The notes beneath the pieces were generated by a model, which was not told where the DNA came from, searched no databases, and was given only the letters and a program-made list of their open reading frames with translations. From positions 124,001 to 188,000 of the forward strand of contig VUYT01000021.1 of NCBI GenBank assembly GCA_008802785.1: a stretch of 64,000 nt of DNA, written 5' to 3'. Numbering within the stretch: the stretch's first letter is position 1; the number at the start of each line of letters is the position of its first letter. This document shows, in pieces, positions 11,680 to 20,240 of the stretch. Position numbers and translations under genes: made by a program. This DNA comes from Symmetrospora coprosmae. Its lineage: Eukaryota; Basidiomycota; Cystobasidiomycetes; Symmetrosporaceae.

Positions 11680-11964
11680 ATGCACAATATCAACGCTCTT
11701 CGCGATGCCATCCGGCTCTTCGTCCGCTCAACGGCCAGCTATGTCGCCCGCAACGCGACGCCGTACAGGTCCGCCGTCCTGATCTATCTCGCCCTGGTTC
11801 TGCAGTCCCACCTCAGCCTCCGAGCTCCCTCGAACTGCCCGAGCATCGACAAAGAGTTGCGTCTGGCCTCGCCTGAGACTCGCATGTACGCCGCAGCTGC
11901 CAGTGCGGTGGGTAGAGCACGCTCAAGGAGCCGCTCAGGCTCAATGAGTGTCTACGTGCTGTAG
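11680..11964 (+). CDS. Possible small protein with one hydrophobic segment
   Basis: An ORF of 94 codons from 11680 (or 138 from 11548) starting MHNINALRDAIRLF. It has a hydrophobic stretch SAVLIYLALVLQSHLSL and an Arg/Ser-rich end. It lies in a 1.3-kb gap between the HAM1-like gene and the MFS gene. I recognise no family and see no introns. It may be a real short membrane protein or a chance frame in UTR. Confidence 0.28.
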   Translation: MHNINALRDAIRLFVRSTASYVARNATPYRSAVLIYLALVLQSHLSLRAPSNCPSIDKELRLASPETRMYAAAASAVGRARSRSRSGSMSVYVL

Positions 11965-12593
11965 CACGTCAGATCCTGCGTGCAACATGTCAGGCGGCTC
12001 CAGACAGCCTAACAGCGTCTTGGCCAGTCAATCGTTGTCAAACCAGGCGAATAAAACGAATTGCAGATAAGTCGAAAGAAAGGCGTGCTCATCATACGCA
12101 TACGAGGATCTCTTTGGATGCTCTCGGAGGTGTCGGCGAGCCCACGTGGGGCTCTCGCGGGAGTGACTGTTCAAGTTCCCCGCGGCCAAGAGGCGCCCAG
12201 CCCTTTCTCCGATTTCATTAAGGAAGCGTTACAAGACTCGAGTCAAGGCTGCTTACTCTTTATCCTCAGATCTGCTAGACTATGGCGCAATCGCTACCTG
12301 TGCAATGTCGCCATTTCCGCCCAGCGACTCTGTCGATGAGGGCTGACCGCAGATTGCAAGATCTGGACCGCGCAGGAAGATGAAGAGGACGCTCTGTCTC
12401 ATGATCAGTCTCTAACCGCTCGCTATCACCAACTACAGGCACTTCAGGCGCCATTGAGCTGCTCCATCGCGACTTTTGAGGCCAAAGGATCTTGGATAAC
12501 GCAGCTCCTTGAAACCTAGCTCGTCGCTCTCTTTTCCGCTTGTTCGCTAGCACTCGCGCACATCCATCCCCTACCCTCCATCGTCCCTCCACC
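11965..12593. other. Upstream region of the MFS gene
   Basis: About 630 nt without a supported gene. The final 80 nt are C/T-rich and lead into CCACCATGG at 12594, a good fungal start context. Confidence 0.5.
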
Positions 12594-14595
12594 ATGGCCG
12601 AAGCCGACAGCAAGACCTTCAGCAAGGATGTTGCCCCGGCGTTTCCAGCGCCTCTGGCCGAAGAGCAGGCCATCAACTACCACCGGGACTGGACTGCCGA
12701 AGATGAACGCAAGGCGAAGCGCAAGCTAGACCTCATCATCATGCCCCTCCTGACTCTGGGCTTCTTCTGCCTGCGTGAGTGCGGGCCAGCGATCTTGCTC
12801 TGTGGGCTGTCGGCCTGCACAGCGTGGATTGAGAACAGCCATACAATAACGCAGAGCTGGACCGAGGCAACATCTCGAACGCCATTACCGATGACTTTGT
12901 TAGTCTTTCCCTGCACTTTCGATGCCTACGCTGACTAGGGAGAGGACGGGCTACGCTGACCCGCAAACCGCCATGCAGATGGAGGACATCGGCATCACGC
13001 AGGATCAGTTCAATGTCGGACAGCAAATGCTCTCGCTCGGCATTGTTTTGTTTGAGATCCCTAGGTGGGCAGCTGTATGCGATGTTGGAGATGACCCAAA
13101 CCTGACGTTATTTCTCCCGCAGCAACATGATCCTGTACCGCGTCGGTCCCGGGAAGTGGTTGACCCTGCAGCTGTTCCTCTTTGGTCTGGTCAGCACCTT
13201 CCAAGCCTTCCAGACGGGATATGGCTCTTTCATTGCGACGCGTCTCCTCCTCGGAATCACCGAATCTGGCTTCATCCCGGGTGGTCTGTGGACGCTCTCG
13301 ACCTGGTACACACGCGAGGAGACGGCGAAACGCGTCATGGTATTCTACTTTGGTAATCAGTTCGGCCAAGCTTCGAGCAAACTGCTCGCCTATGGCATCC
13401 TCCATATGCGTGGCGTGGGAGGCAAAGCTGGCTGGTTCTGGTAGGTTGGTAGGCTCTTGACTCTTGGCATGAGATCCGTTGCTAACTCACCCCTGAATGA
13501 TTTTTGCCAGGCTCTTCGCCCTGATGGGTCTCTTCACCATCGCGTGCGGTTTCATCCTGGGCTTCTTCCTTCCTGACTCATTCAAGAACCCGCGGAGCAC
13601 ATTCCTGCCCAAGAAGTCGTGGTTCACCGAGCGAGAGCTGCACATTCTGCAGACCCGCGTGCTCCTGGATGACCCAATGAAGGGCAAGAAGAAGAAGTCG
13701 CTTGGAAAGGCAGCCTTCAAGCAGGCTCTAACTTACTGGCGTCTCTGGATCCACGTTTTCATCTCGCTGTGCAATAATGGCCCGCAGCGGGGCTTCGACA
13801 CTTACGCGCCGTCCTTGGTGTCGGGCTTCGGCTTTGCAGACCTCGCCAGCAACGCACTGGCAGCTGTCGGTCTCTTCCTGCAGATCCCCGTCTCCTTCTC
13901 CTTCAGCTGGTTCAGTGACCGCTTCAACCGCCGTGGCGAGGCTGTGATCGGCGGTCTCACGATGACATTGATCGCGTACATCATGAACCGGTCCTTCACG
14001 GAACTCGACGGAGCGCGCGGGGCCAAGTACTTTGGCGTTATCTGGACGCAGAGTGAGCCGCGATCTTCCGCCCGGTGGCGTCGGCGAGCCAGGCTGACAA
14101 CGGGAAGCACGAATCAACCAACAGCTTTCGGCACCTTCTCTCACCCTCTCAACATTGCATGGATGAGTTTAACTTGCAGAAACTCGGAGGAGCGCGCCCT
14201 CGCCATGGCCATGGTGGTGAGTGCCCTAGGTATTGGTGGCAAATTTCTCCGCACGACTCACACAGGCGTACGACTTCCTCTATAGATCATGGGAGCCAAC
14301 GTAGCGGGAATTTACGGTGCTCAGGCGAGTTTTGCTCGTTTGCGCTTCGTTTCCATGCCATTGTACTGACCGTGCGGCCCTGTTACAGATCTACCGCCGT
14401 GACGACCGCCCGCGGTACCGCCGAGGCTTCACGATCGCGCTGGCGGTCATCGCCGCAGGTCTCGCCCTTGCCATCTTCCGCTATCTCGACGACGTTCTGC
14501 GCCGCAAGAAGAGCAAGAAGGAGGAGCAGACCCAGGAGTCCCAGAAGTCTTCCTCCGAGAACGGCGATGCCGAGTCCGCAAGGAAGGCCTACTAG
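12594..14595 (+). CDS. MFS transporter, anion:cation symporter (Dal5/Tna1/Fen2-type) family
   Basis: Plasma-membrane proton symporter for small organic anions (vitamins, allantoate and similar acids). Family hallmarks: LDRGNISNAITDDF after the first helix, then FNVGQQMLSLGIVLFEIPSN, MILYRVGPGKWL, FIATRLLLGITESGFIPGG and YFGNQFGQASSKLLAYGI. The second half has WTQTFGTFSHPLNIAWMSL and SEERALAMAMVIMGANVAG. Eight exons: 12594-12774, 12855-12898, 12979-13064, 13123-13440, 13511-14052, 14125-14216, 14286-14324, 14389-14595. Seven introns; the last (14325-14388) begins GCGAGT after CAG and is a clear GC-AG intron, since GAQ then joins IYRRDD in frame. About 11-12 hydrophobic helices and a Lys/Glu-rich cytosolic tail. 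Substrate is not predictable. Confidence 0.92.
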
Positions 14596-16613
14596 ACGAG
14601 ATGACCGAGCATCGACGCGCTTAAACTCGGAAGATGTATCATACTCAATAGATGAACCTGTCAAGGCGCTCCCTTTCAGACCAGCCTATGACACTCGATC
14701 ATCAACTTTTCCCGCTTACGATTCGCAAGCATTGGGAGACAACACCTCGTGCAGCAGGGCTGTGCTTTGGAGCCTCAATGGCCAGCAAGTGACCACTCGC
14801 GCATGTCTTCACAAACTAAAATTGCTCTCGCGCTTTCATCTTCGAGGCGGGACGACCAAAATCGAGGTAGACTGGAAGTCAGTGTATCGGACATGGCAGG
14901 GACAGAGGCTATCGCTGTGATGGTTCATCTCGCTTGAACCTCTCTTCATTGGCTAATACTCCCTAGAGCCCTCGATTTCGTGTTGTCCAGGGCTCGAGAC
15001 GAAACAAAGAATCTCTAACCGACGCCTCACCGCAATTTCCCCGCATTCTGTCGAGCACAAGGTGTGGTACCTACAGCAAGGCAGGGGCGCCGTTGTACAT
15101 GGTTGTTGTCCTCTTGCATCTATATTTACATTTCATCACCTTAGGAATCGAGCTCGTTGAACATTCGAGGTTTGGCGAGCCTCCCGTGTCGGCGCTGTTT
15201 CGGCCTGTAGGGGTCCCGGATCGGCGCTGTTTCGGCCTGTAGGGGCCGCCCTGGTCATCGACAACGTCCAGGCCACACCGCTGGCCATCCTTCGCCTGAC
15301 TACCTTCTGCTCGTGCGCGCCTTCTGCCTCGGCGTCGCCGTGTCCTTTTTCTGATGCAGGGACTGCGGGTATCGCCGGCGACATGTCGTTGAGCTAGGCT
15401 TCGCGAAAGCGTTCAGCAGCTTTTCATAGCCACACGTAACATGCTTTGCGACTCGTAGGTCTGCTATCAGATTGCGGGCGGGCTCTGAATTGCCGTGGCT
15501 CTATAAGGAGAAGGGCTGTCAGAAAGTCAGTCTTATCGGCGCTGCTGGCTCAGCCTGTCTATTGCTCGCGAGCCAAATCCGCAAGCGTTAAAGCAGATGT
15601 GTGACAAGGTCAGCGAAGGGACACCCCGCCTTGGACAGTGCGGAGGCGGCGGAGAGGCGCCATTGGACACGGATTACTCAGACAGCGCATCACGGGGCCT
15701 TCGGATAAGAACAAAGCCCGGGTGCTTCAGATAGTATTAGCTCTCTTTGCTGTAGACGACCTGTTCATTGCGAAGACGCCATGGAAAGTAAGCTGGCTGT
15801 CTACAAAGGGTGCCTAGCGCTACAGGCAGAAGAGTGAAACGAGTGTGACTGTGGACGCGAGACCGTCGAGTGGCACCGGTTGAGCAGTGCGCCCGTTGTG
15901 AGCGGATGTGAGAATGAGGGATTGGTGGTGGTGCTTCAGAGAGGCCCAGACGCGATGTCGAAGTCGGAAGTAGGCAGTCGAAAGAGGAGTATCTCCTTGA
16001 CCGGCTATGTTGTACCGCGGATGGCGGTATGAGAGGTGATTGAATGCAGTAGGGTGTAGTAAGGATGTAGAAAGAGGATGTGACCGTTCTTGCAATCGTG
16101 TAAGGGGCCGCCTAAAAAAGGGCGGGTGCACCCAAGAATCGGAAGTGAAGGTCGTGGGGGGTGACGGCTGTTGTGGTGCAACGGGTACAAGTGCCGTGTC
16201 GTTGGGCCAGCACTGAGTCGGTTGGATGCTGGACAAGCGGTTGGCGATACATGGTGATGGAACAAGGCGGTCGGTACAGGTGTGAGCTCCGCGAGCTGCG
16301 TCGTGGTTGAGTATCTGAAAGGCCGAACGAAACGTCGCTTGACCAAAGCCTTGCTGTACTCCCGTAAAAAGCACTGAAAAGCCAACGCTGCTTTCGAGTT
16401 CTTCGTGATGAACTTGTATCCCAGGGATATAACCGAAAACGACGAGGAGAGCCTGCACAGATGGACGGAAATACGAGCTGCTGGGTGGTGGAACACGACA
16501 ACTGTGCCTCAAGCCCAGGATCAGGATGTGCCTAGCTCGCAGAAGTCGGTGACGGGGCAGGCGACCCACTCACGGATATACGGTACTCCCAAACAAGCAC
16601 GACTGAACACCAC
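14596..16613. other. Long convergent intergenic region
   Basis: Two kb between the ends of the MFS (+) and EDC1-like (-) genes. A minus-strand frame at 16569-15820 is open for about 249 codons but is Pro/His/Ser/Arg-rich without motif or splice context, so it is treated as 3' UTR. A 25-nt sequence is directly repeated at 15189-15213 and 15221-15245. No RNA gene recognised. Confidence 0.5.
15189..15245. repeat. Short direct repeat (25 nt, 32-nt period)
   Basis: The sequence TCGGCGCTGTTTCGGCCTGT plus AGGGG occurs at 15189-15213 and again at 15221-15245, with 7 nt between copies. Both copies look identical. It lies in non-coding DNA between convergent genes. Confidence 0.85.
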
Positions 16614-18442
16614 TCAAGAAGCCAAGACGGGCGGGGTGTGCGCCTGAGGTGTCGGCGAGCTCCTGTTGGCTGCACGGCTCATAAATGCCGCGAGCTTAGG
16701 AGTGGGGAGCTGTCCGGCTGAAGGCGAATTGTGAAACTTTGGGCCGGCGTACAGGCCGCCCTTTGTAGGTGAAGACGATATCGGAATGGGCGCATGAGCC
16801 TGAACTTGAGAAGAGGAGCGGCCGTGCTGCATCGTGCTGCCCTCCTCGCCCAGGGACAGGTTGGCAATGTCCTCGTTGATGGACCCGCTGTCCGAGCCGG
16901 AGGTTGCCTGACGCTGGTGCGCAGACGAGGAGCCAAAGGGCGGTATCGGGCGAGGAGCGCTGTTGTAATGTGCGGCAGGACGCTGGACTGTCTCCTTTGC
17001 GCCTGCGTTGCCCTTCCTGCTGTCATCAACAGCTTCGGTGCCGCGCTTGCCTGCCCGTCCTTTCGATGGTGAGGCACGTCGGTTGTCCTTCGCCGGATGA
17101 GCACCCGAGTGTCCATCCTCCAGCGCCGAGAACAGATCGCTCTGCGTTGGGGTGTTGCTGGCCGAGTTGGAGCGGAAGAGCTGCTGCTGCCATGTGAGTG
17201 ACGATGGCGCTGTAGCACTGGACTGCGGAGGCGCCGAGGCGCTGTCGGCTTGGCCATCGCCGTGACGAGACGAGGCGGCAGCCAGAGCAGATATGCCAGA
17301 CAGCGGCTCGCGCGCGGTGACGCCCTGCTTCCTGCCAGGCTGTGCCCGCTGGTTGCCGCTGCCATTGGATGGCTTGCGAGACAGAACCTGCTGCTGCCAG
17401 GTGAGGGCGTCGTTGCCCTTGCCCGCGAGAGGCATGTCCCACTCGTCGGCGCTGTTCGTAGTCTGATAGCTATCGATCTGCTCGGCCCGCGATGATTGCT
17501 TGCGCGTGCGGCGACCGCCATTCCCTTCGAGGAAAGAGACGGTAGGTGCGGACTTGGAGAGCATGCTGAGTGCGGGAGAAGTCGAGGAATCGTTGTTTCC
17601 GACATTGCTGTGGTGCTGATTGTCATAGCCTTGATCGTGGACGGGCATCTCTTCGAGCGTCAGGCCATCCACTTCGTTCTGGTGCTTGGGGTGCTGTCCG
17701 GAGCGGCCCCGTCGCTGCTTGTTCTCCTCCGTCTCTGTCACATCCTTGCTCCCTGTTCCCTTCTGCTGCGTCGACGATGCGCGGCTGACGAGTGAAGCCA
17801 GGGCTGCTGTAAAGTGCGACTGCTCGTCTCCTTCATCATTGGTGCCATCCACGTCCGACTTCTGCTGCTGCTTCTTTCCCCCTCTCTTGGTGCGTGTCTT
17901 CTTCACTGGCGTGCCGACTGACGTGCCTTCGTCCTGAATGAGTGTAGGGTCGCTCGCCATTGCCAGGGCTGCGCCTGGCTCGCTGTTTGCCGGTGGTTGC
18001 TGCTGCTGCTGCTGCCTGCGAGACGACCGGGAGCGTGTCCGCACGGCCGGCGTCTCCTCTCCTGCTGAATTGCCGCTATCCTGCTTGCTCGACATTCCAG
18101 TCACTGGTGTGCCCTTTCTGCTGCTGCTGCTGCCTTTGCTGCTCCTCTTGCCCGTATCAGGCAGGACGGGAGCTGGGCTGCGCTGCTGGCTCTGGTTCGC
18201 ATTAGCCAGCATGCTCGCAGAGACTGCGAGGATCCCGGGAGCAACGGCGGATGATGATGCAGGTCGCTTCGATGATGCTCTTGATGGACTCCTCGAGTTA
18301 GGGACCGATGCAGACGACGGTGTATGCTGCTGCTGCTGCTGCTGGACCCTGCTACCGCCACGGTCGTGCGACCCCGCCCCTTATCAGTCAGCCCGGATGG
18401 CCGCTGCCACTGATGAGCGCTACTCAGCTCTCACCTTATCAT
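16614..18442 (-). CDS. EDC1/PNRC-motif protein, likely mRNA decapping activator
   Basis: Low-complexity Ser/Gln-rich protein (~560 aa) with a short conserved motif near its C terminus: YAGPKFHNSPSAGQLPTPKL, the PNRC/Edc1 type (YAG-x-x-F-x-x-SP...LPxP) that binds Dcp1 and stimulates decapping. It also has two LTWQQQ segments (NDALTWQQQVLSRK and SSLTWQQQLFRS) and DEWDMP. Start read as ATG-ATA-AG at 18442-18435, then intron 18434-18349 (GTGAGA...CTGACTGAT...CAG), then a six-Gln tract. A stop lies just upstream of the second exon in frame, so a first exon is required. The acceptor is a TAGCAG pair, so one Ser may be added or skipped. If the first exon is wrong, the first ATG inside the main frame is at 18212. 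Function rests on the short motif only. Confidence 0.7.
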
Positions 18443-18777
18443 CTCGATGAGCTTCTGTATCTCTCTCTGCAGCTCTGCACTTCTCTCGCTTCCTTATCGC
18501 TTTTTGACGTTGTTGGCGGGAGGAGAGGGGAGGGGCGAGCTCTCCAGACAGGCCCCCCACTTGCCACACGTGCGACAACAAAGGCGCAACGGAGATCCAG
18601 GCAATGCACACATGGGAGATGAATGGATGACACAGCTTCACAGTCCTAGAATGCGTGGATGCCGCTCGCTTTGGACTCGACGTCGAGCCATGCAGCAGCC
18701 ATGCTCGTTTGTCTAATGCTTTCATGCTGACGTCTACGGCACATCTAGGGTGCATCCGGATCAGTAAGAACAAGCAC
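18443..18777. other. Intergenic between EDC1-like gene and SYM1
   Basis: Both neighbours are on the minus strand. The stretch should hold the SYM1 3' UTR and the EDC1-like promoter. A run reading ELQREIQKLIE in the EDC1-like frame precedes its proposed ATG but has no start and hits a stop upstream, so it is taken as 5' UTR. Confidence 0.45.
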
Positions 18778-20100
18778 TCAGAGAGACTTCTCCGCCAGCT
18801 CGGTCAGCTTGGTGTTCTCGACGGCAGTGGGTCCGGCGCTGTTCGCCCACGAGAGGTACGTGTCTGCGGAGACACACCAAGAGCGTTAGCGGTTGCGGCT
18901 GTTTCACCGCATTGCGCCGATAACTGGCAACTACGGAATGTACTCACTCCAGAAGAGGCTGTAGCAAGTAGGCAGGAAGTAGCGTCGGGGTCAGCATCGA
19001 GTCGAGGGCAGCGCCCGAGGCACCTTAGAAAGCGAGCCACTCACGAGACGACATTGACGACGAGCAGTCGCATCGGCGGTGGGACTATGCTCATACTACA
19101 GGATAAGAGCAGTGTCAATCGGACGGCATGCCATCGGTGGATGCAAGTAAAGGACCACTTACTTCACAGCCTGGGCTGGAATAAAGACCATCCAGTTCTT
19201 GAACAGCGTTGGTTGCCATTTCTGTAGACGCACGGGAGCGAATGATCAGCTCGTGTACATCCGAAGGATGAGGCCGACATCTCCAGCGCATCACCTCAGC
19301 CAGACGCGTCTTGATCTCGTGCGGCTTGCCCTCAAGCACGGGCATTGCCGTAAAGAACAGGCCAACAAGACATGGCGCAGCGATGAACTGATCTGCGCCG
19401 ACCTGTACCCATGTCCGCATGATAGAGTGATTCAGCTCCGGCGCAGCGGGCGCGTATTTCCGCACGGCACGGAGACCCACCCTCGCAACAGTCGTGAGGA
19501 CTCGACTTTTCAGCTGTATCCGCTCGAGGACCTTGAACCACGGCATGAGGATGGGCGCAAAGATGCAGCCTCCGTAGAAAGCGAGACGAGTCGTGCGGAG
19601 GATCTGCGGGTGGAATGGAGGGTGGGTTGCCGCAGCGGGAGGTGATGGTCAGGCTCGATGGGCTCGCAGCAGGAACGGCTTGCGCATGTGGGCCCGCTCG
19701 CAAACTTCATGCAGTCAAAGAACGGACGTCATGGTTTTTCAAACCCTTCTTTTCGACACCTTGCTGTGCCAGTATGTCGCCTGCGGTCGTTCAGGCGAAA
19801 CGCGATAAGCTGTGGCGCCGTACCTATCTGGCGTCTCTGCGAAATAGCTGCCTACCTGCGCCGAAGAGCACGGCCGCCTGGCTCGTTTCGAGACTGGTCA
19901 GAAGAGATTCTTGCAGCACGACACGACACGATACGGCTCTGGCTGATGCTTGCAACTCACACTGACCATGCCCGTTGCGCGAGGCCTCCTGGCAACTGAG
20001 GAGCTGCAGCGAGACGTCGACGCGGCGTCAGCGCAAGGCCTACGAAAGATGCATTTGTCGATAGCAGTACGAACTTGTAAGCTCGCAGTAAGGACGCCAT
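18778..20100 (-). CDS. SYM1: SYM1/Mpv17 family organelle membrane protein
   Basis: Four-helix membrane protein of the Mpv17/PMP22 family; yeast Sym1 is in the mitochondrial inner membrane and acts under heat/ethanol stress. Ten exons (minus): 20100-20075, 20003-19961, 19877-19856, 19780-19728, 19603-19481, 19402-19295, 19221-19163, 19095-19045, 18958-18948, 18863-18778. The joined protein has ARRPRATG, AAVLFGAGDILAQQ, RLAFYGGCIFAPI, VGADQFIAAP, EKWQPTLFKNWMVFIPAQAV, MSIVPPPMRLLVVNVVS and LFWNTYLSWANS in the family order. Exon 9 is only 11 nt and exon 3 only 22 nt. Intron 19480-19403 is 78 nt, stop-free and in frame. Donors after exons 1 and 4 (GTTCGT, GTCCGT) are weak. Length (~195 aa) fits the family. 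Confidence 0.9.
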
Positions 20101-20240
20101 GGTGAAGCAATGCGAGATGGATGAGTGCGCAAGACGCCAAACTGGTCAAGGCGAAGTCGAGGTTGGATCGGCTTGGCTCCGACGAGCATGCATAACGATA
20201 GCGAATCCTCGAGCAACACTACTGCTTTCGTACATCAGAT

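Noticed and set aside
15820-16569. 249-codon minus-strand open frame downstream of the EDC1-like gene
   Set aside because: Pro/His/Arg/Ser-rich with no motif, frame conflicts on the same strand, and it lies where a 3' UTR is expected.
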